DNA of 32,932 nucleotides from NCBI GenBank assembly GCA_964400655.1, contig CAYNVN010000021.1:1-32932 (forward strand), read 5' to 3'. A program made the position numbers and the translations under genes. Below, in pieces: positions 7,505-16,559 of this stretch. Origin of the DNA: B16-G9 sp964400655 (GTDB lineage: Bacteria > Bacteroidota > Bacteroidia > Bacteroidales > F082). Numbering within the stretch: position 1 is the stretch's first letter; each line of letters begins with the position of its first letter. The notes under the pieces are model-generated. The model worked only from the letters and a program-made list of their open reading frames with translations, was not told the DNA's origin and did not search any database.

Positions 7505-7568
7505 GCAAAACAAGGTAGGAACAGTGTAGTTTTTATACTACACTAAAGTGTAGGTTTTTTGTTAAAAA
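7505..7568 (-). promoter_or_regulatory. 64-bp conserved promoter/operator element, copy 2
   Basis: This is the exact second copy of 4270-4333, ending 52 bases before the ATG of the small secreted protein. The half-sites are at 7523-7530, 7538-7544 and 7547-7553. Sequence identity stops abruptly at both ends, and the leaders between element and ATG are unrelated. Conservation is therefore confined to the element and its distance to the gene. Confidence 0.7.
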
Positions 7569-7621
7569 ACGGTGTTTTTCTTAAAGTAAATTCTGTAACT
7601 GGCTATTTAAAATACGGTAAA

Positions 7622-8899
7622 TCAGATAGAAATAACGTTTTTGTATAAAATCCGGGTTGTTGTCCTGTTTTTCTGCTCCAGTAAAATATTTTTTCCGAAA
7701 ATGTGTCGTGAAACCATTTCGTCGGTATAATGACGAATGGTAATTAATGTTAACCCCAAATTGTATTTTAAATAGTAATTATCGGATAACTCATTTAGTA
7801 ACGATTTTAGTTTTTCATTATCGCTGTTAAAACAAACCGAAAAGCTAATGGCCGAATTTTGCATCAGGTTGATATGAATTTTGTGTTTGCTGAAAAGTTT
7901 AAAAATTTGATGCAGGTTGTTTTCGGCAATAAAGTCCATGTTGCGTGAGCTGATGCTTAATAGTGTTTGGTTTTGTTTCAGAATTATTTTAGGAACCTTA
8001 CTGTCCTGGGAGGTGTCACCCGAAATTACGGATGGTTTGTTGTGGGGGCGGTAAAATGAGCGTATTTGCAGTTTAAGTTTGTTTTTTTGCAACGGCTGTA
8101 TTGTTTTGGGATGGATAACGGAAGCGCCGTAAAAGGCAAGTTCAATGGCTTCGTGGTATGATATGTTGTTGAGCTTAACGGCATCATCAAACAGTTTGGG
8201 GTCGGCACTCATCAACCCGGGAACATCTTTCCAGATTACAATTTCATCGGCATGCAAAATAGCACCGGTTATGGCAGCCGTAAAGTCGGAGCCTTCTCTC
8301 CCCAGTGTGGTGGTGTTTCCTTCGGCATCGCTCCCGATAAATCCCTGGGTAACAACCATGCTGTTTTTGTTTAACAGAGGGACAAGTTTGTTTATTATCC
8401 CGGTTTCGGTAGCTTGCCAGTTTATTGACGCATCGGTGTAATTGTTGTCGGTGGCAATAATTGATTGTGCGGCCACCTCCTCAACGGCAAGGCCGCGGTC
8501 GGCCAGTTTATAATAAACAATCCTTCCCGATATTTTTTCGCCGTAACTTACAATTTGGTCGTAAGCAAAATAATGGTTGTCGTAACTTTTGTTTAGCGCA
8601 TCCCAAAGGTTTAAAAAGATGTTTTCAACTTCTGCAATGAGTGTGTCGTTGTTTTGCAGTTCCAGCGACCGGATAAGGTTGATGTGAAAGCTTTTGAGGT
8701 TAAAGTATTCCGTTGCAAGATTTTTGTCGTTTTGGTTGGCAAGCAGTAAAAGTTTTTCCAGTGCATTGGTGGTTTTTCCAATGGCAGAAACCACAACCAC
8801 AAGTGGTTCGCAGCTGTATTCCTCCACAATGGAGGCCATTTGTTCAATACCTTCGGCATCTTTTAACAGCGCCCCTCCAAATTTAAAAACTCTTATCAC
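7622..8899 (-). CDS. lysC: Aspartokinase (monofunctional)
   Basis: The 425-residue enzyme phosphorylates L-aspartate, the first step to lysine, threonine, methionine and diaminopimelate. The amino-acid kinase domain shows KFGGA (6-10), SYGEKIS (118-124), GREGSD (200-205) and KDVPG (224-228). The C-terminal part (about 310-425) has the length and pattern of two ACT regulatory domains, so feedback control by an end product is likely, but which one cannot be told. No homoserine dehydrogenase is fused. The start is GTG at 8899; no ATG gives the normal N-terminus (IRVFKFGG). It begins 38 bases after the fbp stop codon, with no promoter or terminator visible between, so the two are probably one transcript. 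The second residue after KFGG departs slightly from the usual KFGGTS form (KFGGAL). Confidence 0.92.
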   Translation of the reverse strand: MIRVFKFGGALLKDAEGIEQMASIVEEYSCEPLVVVVSAIGKTTNALEKLLLLANQNDKNLATEYFNLKSFHINLIRSLELQNNDTLIAEVENIFLNLWDALNKSYDNHYFAYDQIVSYGEKISGRIVYYKLADRGLAVEEVAAQSIIATDNNYTDASINWQATETGIINKLVPLLNKNSMVVTQGFIGSDAEGNTTTLGREGSDFTAAITGAILHADEIVIWKDVPGLMSADPKLFDDAVKLNNISYHEAIELAFYGASVIHPKTIQPLQKNKLKLQIRSFYRPHNKPSVISGDTSQDSKVPKIILKQNQTLLSISSRNMDFIAENNLHQIFKLFSKHKIHINLMQNSAISFSVCFNSDNEKLKSLLNELSDNYYLKYNLGLTLITIRHYTDEMVSRHIFGKNILLEQKNRTTTRILYKNVISI

Positions 8900-8937
8900 C
8901 CGTTCGGTTTTTATCGGTTTACCAATTACGTTTTGTT

Positions 8938-10920
8938 TTATAATCTTTCTTTAATCAACCCTTTTCTGTAGGCGGCAAGCAATAGCTTTAAGTCGTCAAT
9001 CTGATTTTGCAGCTCTTTACCAATGTCGGTATCTCTTACTCTTTTCCGGTTGGTTTTGGCTTCAATAAAGATACGGTTTGAAATGATATCAATTTCATCT
9101 TCAATGGCTTTTTGGCGCGATTCAAAATGTTGATGCTCCACCAGTACCAGTCCGTAAGAGTTGAAAATCAGGGTGTATCCTGCAACTCCCGTAACTTTTT
9201 GATAGGGTTTCGACATGCCGCCGTCAATTACAAACAGCTTTCCGTTTGCCTTAATGGGGCTTTCGCCTTTTTTAACTTTCACCGGCACATGTCCGTTTAC
9301 GATGTGTGAGTTTTTTGGATTAAGCCCAAATTCTTTAAGAATTTTATCGGCATATTTCTCATCGTTGTAAACCAGGTTGTAATAGTCGTTTCGCTCCTCT
9401 TTGTGTGTTTTTTTATCGGCAACAAAATAACGTTCAAAGGTGGCCATTTTCTTTTTCCCGAAAAGCGGAGAGGTTTCGCCGCACCACAGGTACCAGAAAT
9501 AATCCAGATTAATGTCTTCGTTTTTTGTGCTAAAGCGGTGCTGGTATCCGCGGCGAACAGCTATTTCAAACCGGTCGCAAAGTTTTTTACCCGAAACAGC
9601 ACTGCCTCCAATTTCAAATTCCTGAAAAGTTCCGTCACCGTTCATTGGAATACAACCGTGGTATAAAAGGTTGGAGTTGTAGGTTAAATACATGCTTCCG
9701 TGCGAAAACAAAAATTCAATATGCCGTTGCAGACGTTTGGAGTTTTTAATACTAATACGGAGCTTGTCCATTATTTCGGCTTCGTCTTTGCTGAGTTTGT
9801 AAGGGTTCTCAGGGTCGATGGTAGGGAAGTTCTTGTCAAGCAGCTCGTACTCTTTACCGTCGATGGTGATGGTTCCTTTTTTAAAGTCTGTTTTGTCGAG
9901 CACCAAACGGTCGTTCATGTTAAAGTGAGGATTTCGTTTGATGATCTCTCCTTCCAGTTTAAACTGGATGATGGCAATGGCCTTGTGCATTTTTTTTACC
10001 AGCTCGGTATTTTTGTCGATCACTTCCGTTTTGGGAGCAAACAGGTCGCATGGATCGTTTTTATAGGTTTCCATGGCGAAGGTGGCAAGCGGCAACATAT
10101 TAATACCGTATGCGTCTTCCAGCGTATCGATGTTTTGATAGCGCAGCGAGATGCGGATGATGGTTGCAATTAATGCCAGGTTGCCCGATGCGGCTCCCAT
10201 CCAGATGATGTCGTGATTTCCCCATTGAATATCAACCGAGTGGTGTTCCATCAATTTATCCATAACCTTTTCGGCACTGGGCCCGCGGTCGAAAATATCA
10301 CCTATAATATGTAACCGGTCGATTAGCAGGCGCTGGATAAATTTACACATGGCAACAATAAATGCAGCTGCCCTGTTAATATTAATAATGGTGTTGATGA
10401 TGCTTTCAAAATATTCTTCTTTGTCTTCACCGCTCTCATTTAGCAGCTCGTCGATGATATAGGCAAAATCCGACGGCATGGCCTTACGAACTTTTGAACG
10501 GGTATATTTTGACGAAGAGGCACGCGCCACTTTTGCCAGTCGTTGCAGGGTAATGGAGTACCATTCGTTAATATCGGTTTCCTCCTTTAAAATCAAGTCG
10601 AGTTTTACTTTTGGGTAGTAGATAAGGGTGATGAGTTGCCGTTTTTCGCGTTCGCGTAAAGTCTTTCCGAAAACATCTTCCACTTTGCGTTTAACAACTC
10701 CCGAAGCGTTGGCAATAACATGGCTGAATGTTTCATCTTCACCATGAATGTCGGTAAGGAAATGCTCGGTGCCTTTGGGAAGGTTCATAATGGCTTCAAG
10801 GTTGATGATTTCGGTACTGGCAGCCTGAATGCTTGGAAAAGTATCCGAAAGCAGTTTCAGATACTTAATCTCTTTGGTAAGCTCTTCCGAAGAGTATTGA
10901 TTGTCGTTAAAGTTAACCAT
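8938..10920 (-). CDS. fbp: Fructose-1,6-bisphosphatase, class III
   Basis: The 660-residue protein hydrolyses fructose 1,6-bisphosphate in gluconeogenesis. It is the large metallophosphatase-type enzyme found in Firmicutes and Bacteroidota, unrelated to the E. coli enzyme. Metal-site motifs are TDIHGEDE (about 56-63), GDIFDRG (207-213) and GNHD (234-237), with a later VNGHVPV. ATG at 10920 (MVNFNDNQ) was chosen; the frame stays open another 99 bases but that would run across the promoter and into the divergent gene. TACCTTTG lies 25 bases upstream. The gene is followed at 38 bases by aspartokinase. Together with the pyrophosphate-type PFK at 2274 it gives the cell separate enzymes around the same sugar phosphate step. 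Confidence 0.95.
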   Translation of the reverse strand: MVNFNDNQYSSEELTKEIKYLKLLSDTFPSIQAASTEIINLEAIMNLPKGTEHFLTDIHGEDETFSHVIANASGVVKRKVEDVFGKTLREREKRQLITLIYYPKVKLDLILKEETDINEWYSITLQRLAKVARASSSKYTRSKVRKAMPSDFAYIIDELLNESGEDKEEYFESIINTIININRAAAFIVAMCKFIQRLLIDRLHIIGDIFDRGPSAEKVMDKLMEHHSVDIQWGNHDIIWMGAASGNLALIATIIRISLRYQNIDTLEDAYGINMLPLATFAMETYKNDPCDLFAPKTEVIDKNTELVKKMHKAIAIIQFKLEGEIIKRNPHFNMNDRLVLDKTDFKKGTITIDGKEYELLDKNFPTIDPENPYKLSKDEAEIMDKLRISIKNSKRLQRHIEFLFSHGSMYLTYNSNLLYHGCIPMNGDGTFQEFEIGGSAVSGKKLCDRFEIAVRRGYQHRFSTKNEDINLDYFWYLWCGETSPLFGKKKMATFERYFVADKKTHKEERNDYYNLVYNDEKYADKILKEFGLNPKNSHIVNGHVPVKVKKGESPIKANGKLFVIDGGMSKPYQKVTGVAGYTLIFNSYGLVLVEHQHFESRQKAIEDEIDIISNRIFIEAKTNRKRVRDTDIGKELQNQIDDLKLLLAAYRKGLIKERL

Positions 10921-10944
10921 AAATGATGTTTTGAAAAGTTTTTG

Positions 10945-10952
10945 CAAAGGTA
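10945..10952 (-). promoter_or_regulatory. -7 promoter element of fbp
   Basis: TACCTTTG on the minus strand matches TAnnTTTG exactly, 25 bases before the fbp ATG. No good -33 TTTG is seen. It is divergent to the element at 10992. Confidence 0.5.
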
Positions 10953-10991
10953 TGAAATGAGCATAACATGACAGCGATAAATTTTCTTCAC

Positions 10992-10999
10992 TACTTTTG
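10992..10999 (+). promoter_or_regulatory. -7 promoter element of the YjbQ-family gene
   Basis: TACTTTTG matches TAnnTTTG exactly and ends 14 bases before the ATG at 11014, so the leader would be only a few bases long. No clear -33 element is present. Confidence 0.5.
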
Positions 11000-11013
11000 C
11001 GAAAAACGGAATC

Positions 11014-11427
11014 ATGCACAAAACAATTACATTTTCAACGGATAAGCGGGAGGTTTTAGTTGATATTACGGATGCTGTTATGCAGATTGTACAACAATCG
11101 GGTGTAACCAACGGGCTGGTAAATGTTTATGCGCAGGGAGCCACGGCGGCCATCATGATACAGGAGAATTGGGATGATTCGGTTCAAACGGATGTGATTA
11201 ACCTGCTACGAAAGTTAATACCCAACGGTATTTGGCTGCACGACCGGCAAGACGGTAACGGCGATGCTCATCTGAAAGCAGGAATAACAGGCCCTTCCGA
11301 AACCATCCCGCTGGTAAACGGAAAACCGGGACTGTCAACATGGCAAAATATTTTCTTTTGCGAATTTGACGGGCCGCGTAATAACCGGAAGGTGTTGGTT
11401 ACAATTATTGAAGAAGGCGGAAGCTAA
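11014..11427 (+). CDS. YjbQ/UPF0047 family protein (secondary thiamine-phosphate synthase-like)
   Basis: This 137-residue protein has the family hallmarks GNGDAHLKAGITGPSE (about 87-102) and STWQNIFFCEFDGPR (about 108-122), and matches the family's usual length of about 130-140 residues. The family forms small compact trimers, and some members weakly replace thiamine-phosphate synthase. The true physiological role is unsettled, so the thiamine link should be held loosely. No thiamine gene lies nearby. It diverges from fbp, and its stop codon overlaps the convergent hydrolase stop by four bases, leaving no room for a terminator between them. Confidence 0.88.
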   Translation: MHKTITFSTDKREVLVDITDAVMQIVQQSGVTNGLVNVYAQGATAAIMIQENWDDSVQTDVINLLRKLIPNGIWLHDRQDGNGDAHLKAGITGPSETIPLVNGKPGLSTWQNIFFCEFDGPRNNRKVLVTIIEEGGS

Positions 11428-12221
11428 GTATTAAGAAATTGTACGACCTCTTTTGTGAATTCATCGGGTTTTTCCGTGTGAATCGAGTGTGCCGCTCCCC
11501 GAATGGTTACGCTGTTGCGGTTGGTAATGGCTGCAAAAGGATCGGAAGAGCCTGAGTGTTGAAACAGCAAGTCATATTCCCCGTTCATAATAAGTGCGGG
11601 AACGTTAATGTTTTTTAATATACCGGTTCCGTCAAATTCAATTACGGCATTTACCTGATTTTTGAATGATGAATCGGGTTGGGGAAATGGATAGTCGATG
11701 GCCAGCCGGGTTGCTTCGTCCAACAGTGCTTTGTTTTCAAAAAAGGCAGGGGAAAATATCCAGTAAAAAATGTTCCTGAACCACAACCGTTTGCTAAGTC
11801 CTTTATCCGGGTAGGCTGCCCAGTCGGTAAAAAGTTCGGCATTACGCTGACTGATTTTAGGGGTTGTTGCGGCCAAAATCAGTTTGTCAACGGGGTTTGA
11901 CCGTCGTGCAGCAATTTCCATGGCAATCATTCCACCCATCGAATGTCCCAGCAAACTGACGGAGGAGAGGCCAAGGTGGTTAATCAGGTTAATGCAATCG
12001 TCGGCCATCCGGCTGATGGTAATGCCGTTGTTGTCAAGTGGCGAACGGCCTGTTCCCCAGTTGTCGAAAACAATGACCCGGAAATGCCGGGATAGCTTTT
12101 CGGTTACGGGCAGCCAGCTTTGCGAGTCGGATGCAAGTCCTGCAATAAGTAACAGCGGATGGCCCGAACCATGCTCTTCGTAGTACAGGTTACTAATTTT
12201 AGATGTGTTGATATTACCCAT
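11424..12221 (-). CDS. Alpha/beta hydrolase
   Basis: This 265-residue protein has the alpha/beta hydrolase fold. The nucleophile Ser94 sits in GHSMGG, the acid is probably Asp217 in NGEYDLL and the base His245 in GAAHSIHTEKP; an oxyanion-type segment lies near LIAGLASDSQSW. There is no signal peptide, so it is cytoplasmic. Members hydrolyse esters, lactones or enol-lactones, and the substrate cannot be assigned. TACCTTAG (complement of 12246-12253) is a near match to the -7 element, 25 bases before the ATG. The gene diverges from mfd and ends inside the convergent YjbQ-family gene. Confidence 0.9.
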   Translation of the reverse strand: MGNINTSKISNLYYEEHGSGHPLLLIAGLASDSQSWLPVTEKLSRHFRVIVFDNWGTGRSPLDNNGITISRMADDCINLINHLGLSSVSLLGHSMGGMIAMEIAARRSNPVDKLILAATTPKISQRNAELFTDWAAYPDKGLSKRLWFRNIFYWIFSPAFFENKALLDEATRLAIDYPFPQPDSSFKNQVNAVIEFDGTGILKNINVPALIMNGEYDLLFQHSGSSDPFAAITNRNSVTIRGAAHSIHTEKPDEFTKEVVQFLNT

Positions 12222-12297
12222 GATTTAAGATTTTCACTTTGTATTGCTAAGGTACGTTTTTTTATAATTGTGGCGATTGTCCGAAATCATTTATCCT

Positions 12298-12327
12298 GTT
12301 GCCAACCAAATAAATAAATTACTTTTG
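12298..12327 (+). promoter_or_regulatory. Promoter of mfd
   Basis: TACTTTTG at 12320-12327 is a full -7 match. GTTG at 12298-12301, 18 bases upstream, is a one-mismatch -33 element. The start site would be near 12334, a few bases before the AAAGG ribosome binding site at 12344-12348. Confidence 0.55.
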
Positions 12328-12357
12328 CACCTTCTGTTTTATTAAAGGTTGATTTTT

Positions 12358-15300
12358 TTGAAAGCGAAAGAGATATTAGGATTATTTAAGGAACATGCTT
12401 CGGTTCAGGTGTTTGGCGATTGGGCTGTTGGCGAACATCCGCACCTGTTTATAAAGGGTCTTGCCGGATCGGGAGTGGCCTTTGTGCTTTCGGCCATTTT
12501 TGATAAACCCGGTAAACAGCAGCATTTGGTAGTGATGCCCGATAAAGAGCAGGCTGCCTATTTATATAACGATTTGGAGAATTTACTGGGGGATGCGGAG
12601 GCCGATTACGGCAAAAAGCGGGTGCTGTTTTATCCAACCACTTACAAACGGCCTTATGAGCCGGACTTAACGGATAAGGCGTATCAGCTGTCGCGCACCG
12701 AAGTGCTGAACCGTTTTGTTACGGGTGAAAAAAAAACATTGGTGATTTCGTATCCCGAAGCACTGGCCGAAAAGGTGATTACCAAACAGTTTTTAACGAA
12801 AAACACCATGCGCCTGAAAACAGGTGAGGAGGTGTCGCAGGATTTTATTATCGATCTGTTGCTGGAGTACGGTTTCGAGCGGGTGGATTTTGTGGCCGAG
12901 CCGGGACAATTTGCCATTCGGGGAAGCCTTGTGGACCTTTTTTCGTTTTCAAACGACCATCCTTACCGGATAGAATTTTTTGGCGATGAGGTGGAGAGCA
13001 TCCGTACCTTTGATCCTGTGTCGCAACTTTCGGTGGATAAGTTGCCGGCCATCAGCCTGTTGCCTAATGTGCAGGACAGGCATATCCGCGAAAAACGGGT
13101 GAGCTTCCCGGAATATATTCCCCATAAAACCTTTTTGTGGATTCACGACCTGCACTTTACCCTGGACAAAGTGGAGGAGGAGTTTGTAAAAGCCAATGCA
13201 ATATTTGGGCGGCTGGAAGATGCGGAGGAGCGTATTGCACCTGATAACCTCTTTAGTAAAAGAGAGGAGATACAAAAGCTGTTGCTCAACTTCAAAACAA
13301 TTGAATTTGGTAACAGCTCGCGGTTTGGCGATGCCCGGTGGGTTGAATGTGACCAGTCGCCACAGCCCGCTTTTAACAAAAGCTTTGACCTGTTGCTGGA
13401 GGATATTAAAAAACATACCCGAAAAGGTTATCGCAATGTTTTGTTTTCCGACAGTCAAAAACAGATTGACAGACTGTTTGGGATTTTTGACGACCTGCAG
13501 GCAGATGTTAATGATGATGAGCGGGCAAAATTGTTGCCGGCGGCCTTTAGTATAAGTACCGGTTTTATCGACCATGAATTGAAACTTCTCTGTTACACCG
13601 ATCATCAAATTTTTGAGCGGTATCATAAATTTAAACTGCGTGAGAATTTCGGACGTAAGGAAGCCATTACCCTTAAAGAACTTTACGACCTTAAACCGGG
13701 CGACTTTGTAACCCATATCGATCATGGGGTAGGCCGTTTCGACGGGTTGCAGATTATCGATAACAACGGACGCAAACAGGAGGTGGTGCGGCTGATATAT
13801 AAAAACAACGATATATTATACGTGAGCATCCACTCGTTGCACAGAATATCGAAATATGTGGGAAAAGAAGGAACTCCGCCAACGCTTAACAAGCTCGGCT
13901 CCAATAACTGGGCTAAGCTAAAAAGCAAAACCAAAAAGCGGGTTAAGGATATTGCCCGCGATTTAATAAAACTCTATGCCGAGCGGCGTAAGGCCAAAGG
14001 GTTTGTTTTTTCTCCCGATTCATATTTACAAAACGAGCTGGAAGCCTCTTTTTTTTACGAAGATACCCCCGACCAGTATAAGGCAACCCAAGATACAAAG
14101 CAGGATATGGAGGCGGATTTTCCCATGGACAGACTTGTATGCGGCGATGTGGGTTTCGGTAAAACGGAAGTGGCCATTCGTGCTGCCTTTAAGGCGGTGG
14201 CCGACAGCAAACAGGTGGCCGTTTTGGTGCCAACCACTATTTTGGCCATGCAACACGCCATGACCTTTTCGGAACGATTGAAAGATTTTCCGGTAACGGT
14301 GGATTATATTAACCGGTTTAAATCGGCAAAGCAGCAAAAGGATACGCTGGCAAAGCTTAAGGAGGGAAAAATTGATATTTTGATTGGTACCCACAGGCTT
14401 ATCAGCAACGATGTACGGTTTAAGGATTTAGGGTTACTTATTATTGATGAAGAACAGAAATTCGGGGTGGCGGCAAAAGAAAAGTTACGCCGGATGAAAG
14501 CCAATGTTGATACCCTCACCCTAACGGCAACGCCTATTCCGCGTACGTTGCAGTTTTCGCTGATGGGAGCCCGCGATTTGTCCATCATCAATACGCCTCC
14601 GGCAAACCGGTATCCGGTGCAAACGGAGTTGAGGTCGTTTGGCGAAGAGGTGATTCGTGAGGCTGTTCAGTATGAGGTTTCGCGGGGAGGGCAGGTGTTT
14701 TTTGTCCATAACCGGGTTCAAAATATTATGGACGTGCATGATATGATACATAAATTTGTGCCGGGGATACGCATTGCCGTTGCTCACGGCCAAATGGACG
14801 GCAGGAAGCTTGAACAGATTATGCGCGATTTTATAAACGGTGAGTACGATGTGCTGCTGGCAACCACCATTATTGAATCGGGACTGGATATTCCCAATGC
14901 CAATACCATTATTATAAACGATGCACAGAATTACGGATTGAGCGATCTGCATCAGCTAAGGGGAAGGGTGGGCCGTACCAACCGGAAGGCATTTTGTTAC
15001 CTGTTGTCGCCGCCGTTATCGGTGTTAACACCTGAAGCAAGGAAACGGTTACAGGCAATTACCGAGTTTTCCGATTTGGGAAGCGGATTTAACATTGCCA
15101 TGCGCGACCTTGATATAAGAGGTGCGGGAAACATCCTTGGCGGGGAACAGAGCGGCTTTATTTCGGAAGTGGGCTTTGATATGTATCATAAAATACTGGA
15201 CGAAGCATTGGCGGAGCTTAAAGAATCGGAGTTTGAAGATTTGTTTGCCGCTGAAAAATCCGACTTTGTTAAAGAGTGCCAGCTGGAAACCGACCTGGAG

Positions 15301-15717
15301 GTGTTAATCCCCAACGATTATGTTTCCAATATTCAGGAACGTTTAAGCCTTTATAAGGAGCTGGAGGGTGTGGAGGATGAGGAAGGATTGCTGGTGTTTA
15401 CCAAAAGTCTGGAAGATCGTTTCGGCCCGGTTCCGCCACAGGCACAATCGCTGATTGATACCATGAGACTGCGTTGGCTTGGTAAAGAGATAGGTTTTGA
15501 AAAGATAGTGTTAAAATTCAACCGGCTTTCGGGAATGTTTACCGGCAACAGCGAATCGCCCTATTTTCAGTCGGAGGCCTTTGGTAAGGTGCTCGAATTT
15601 ATTAAAACAAATCCGCAGGCATCTGTAATGAAAGAGGTTAAAGGGAAACTAACCATCAGATTCGAAAATGTTAATTCCGTACAAAAGGCAATTGAGGTGT
15701 TACAAAGATTAGTATGA
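12358..15717 (+). CDS. mfd: Transcription-repair coupling factor Mfd
   Basis: The 1119-residue DNA translocase removes RNA polymerase stalled at lesions and recruits UvrA. Visible in order are a UvrB-like N-terminal module (HLFIKGLAGSG and VVMPDKEQA near the start), the RNA polymerase-interacting CarD-like domain (GDFVTHIDHGVGRFDGL, about 445-465), Walker A GDVGFGKTE (about 595), the DEEQ box in IIDEEQKFG (about 696), helicase motifs TATPIPRT and QLRGRVGR, and the C-terminal TRCF domain. I chose the TTG at 12358 because AAAGG lies nine bases before it. A TTG nine bases earlier would overlap that site, and no ATG fits. The gene is full-length and stands alone. Confidence 0.96.
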   Translation: MKAKEILGLFKEHASVQVFGDWAVGEHPHLFIKGLAGSGVAFVLSAIFDKPGKQQHLVVMPDKEQAAYLYNDLENLLGDAEADYGKKRVLFYPTTYKRPYEPDLTDKAYQLSRTEVLNRFVTGEKKTLVISYPEALAEKVITKQFLTKNTMRLKTGEEVSQDFIIDLLLEYGFERVDFVAEPGQFAIRGSLVDLFSFSNDHPYRIEFFGDEVESIRTFDPVSQLSVDKLPAISLLPNVQDRHIREKRVSFPEYIPHKTFLWIHDLHFTLDKVEEEFVKANAIFGRLEDAEERIAPDNLFSKREEIQKLLLNFKTIEFGNSSRFGDARWVECDQSPQPAFNKSFDLLLEDIKKHTRKGYRNVLFSDSQKQIDRLFGIFDDLQADVNDDERAKLLPAAFSISTGFIDHELKLLCYTDHQIFERYHKFKLRENFGRKEAITLKELYDLKPGDFVTHIDHGVGRFDGLQIIDNNGRKQEVVRLIYKNNDILYVSIHSLHRISKYVGKEGTPPTLNKLGSNNWAKLKSKTKKRVKDIARDLIKLYAERRKAKGFVFSPDSYLQNELEASFFYEDTPDQYKATQDTKQDMEADFPMDRLVCGDVGFGKTEVAIRAAFKAVADSKQVAVLVPTTILAMQHAMTFSERLKDFPVTVDYINRFKSAKQQKDTLAKLKEGKIDILIGTHRLISNDVRFKDLGLLIIDEEQKFGVAAKEKLRRMKANVDTLTLTATPIPRTLQFSLMGARDLSIINTPPANRYPVQTELRSFGEEVIREAVQYEVSRGGQVFFVHNRVQNIMDVHDMIHKFVPGIRIAVAHGQMDGRKLEQIMRDFINGEYDVLLATTIIESGLDIPNANTIIINDAQNYGLSDLHQLRGRVGRTNRKAFCYLLSPPLSVLTPEARKRLQAITEFSDLGSGFNIAMRDLDIRGAGNILGGEQSGFISEVGFDMYHKILDEALAELKESEFEDLFAAEKSDFVKECQLETDLEVLIPNDYVSNIQERLSLYKELEGVEDEEGLLVFTKSLEDRFGPVPPQAQSLIDTMRLRWLGKEIGFEKIVLKFNRLSGMFTGNSESPYFQSEAFGKVLEFIKTNPQASVMKEVKGKLTIRFENVNSVQKAIEVLQRLV

Positions 15718-15858
15718 TTACCGATTTGAATATGATGCGTTTGGCATTTTAACGCTCCAGGTTTTCAATTCACTACTATGACTTTTTTATTGCTATCATC
15801 TATATTTTTAACGCCGTTTGCCAAATGCACTATATTTTTTTGCTGGTAACCGGCATTT

Positions 15859-16266
15859 TTAATCATAACACCATCCATTGTCTATATGAGTAATTTCTCC
15901 TTGCTTGTTAAAAGTAATAACAGAACGATACCATGCAAAATCACCAATTGTAAACCTATTTGATTTTTCATTTCTTCCAAAGCACCCATCATTTGTATAA
16001 ATATATTTTATTTCAATTTGGCCATTTATAGTGTCTTGATGGATAAATAATGGCTCTCCAACAATTGATATTACATCTTTCATACTTAGGTCAGAAGTTA
16101 TTTCATCAAACAATTCAGGAGAATAGTCTTCTGCAAATTCTGTGTCTATGTATGGTGCAAAAACATTATAACCTTCCATTAATGGTATTTGTCCAAATAT
16201 GAAAACCAGACCAATTAAAGGAATAACCACAATCGTTGATAATATTTTATGTGTAGTCTTTTTCAT
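15859..16266 (-). CDS. Small exported or membrane-anchored protein, unknown
   Basis: This 135-residue protein has one hydrophobic N-terminal segment (about 7-26, after MKKTTHK) followed by a hydrophilic domain. The rest contains LSMKDVISIVGEP, then alternating beta-like stretches ending in GWCYD, with two cysteines (in DGCFG and GWCYD). The helix-then-GEP-then-strands pattern recalls the small BamE/SmpA-like fold, but the likeness is faint and I do not assign it. Its ATG overlaps the TGA of the upstream gene as ATGA, so translation is coupled. Base use is clearly AT-richer than in mfd and mtnA on either side, which suggests a separate origin. Confidence 0.75.
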   Translation of the reverse strand: MKKTTHKILSTIVVIPLIGLVFIFGQIPLMEGYNVFAPYIDTEFAEDYSPELFDEITSDLSMKDVISIVGEPLFIHQDTINGQIEIKYIYTNDGCFGRNEKSNRFTIGDFAWYRSVITFNKQGEITHIDNGWCYD

Positions 16267-16532
16267 ATTAGCCCTTGTATTGATGCAAACAGATAACCTG
16301 CTATATAGATTAAACATGAAATTCCAAATGATGATTTCAGGGATTCTTTAAACTTTTCCTTCATAAACCCTTTTGTCCAAGAAGAAATAAAATATCCGAT
16401 AGCGGTTCCTCCGGCAATAATTACCAATAATGACATTAATACAAACTTTCCTTGTTCATAAGGAGGTAATGAGATTATTGTAAGAATCAATGACGTAATC
16501 AATAATATTCCAGAAGCAATTATTTTGTGCAT
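16263..16532 (-). CDS. Small membrane protein, three predicted helices
   Basis: This 89-residue protein begins MHKIIASG and has hydrophobic segments near residues 4-22, 32-52 and 69-89. The loop between helices two and three is basic (KGFMKEKFKESLKSS). ATG at 16532 follows an AAAGAAA stretch; an upstream TTG would abut the mtnA stop. It starts 27 bases after mtnA and ends in an ATGA overlap with the next gene, so it belongs to the same transcript. I do not recognise a family. AT-rich composition is shared with its downstream partner and not with mtnA, so the pair looks like a later addition to the operon end. Confidence 0.75.
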   Translation of the reverse strand: MHKIIASGILLITSLILTIISLPPYEQGKFVLMSLLVIIAGGTAIGYFISSWTKGFMKEKFKESLKSSFGISCLIYIAGYLFASIQGLI

Positions 16533-16559
16533 GGTTTCTTTTCTTTTGCTCGTTGCCAA

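Noticed and set aside
12949..13725. A 258-codon minus-strand frame inside mfd
   Set aside because: It lies wholly within the well-conserved mfd coding region and encodes no recognisable domain.
15714..15752. A 12-codon frame overlapping the mfd stop as ATGA
   Set aside because: It is too short to judge, has no hydrophobic or conserved feature and no separate support; the overlap alone is not enough.
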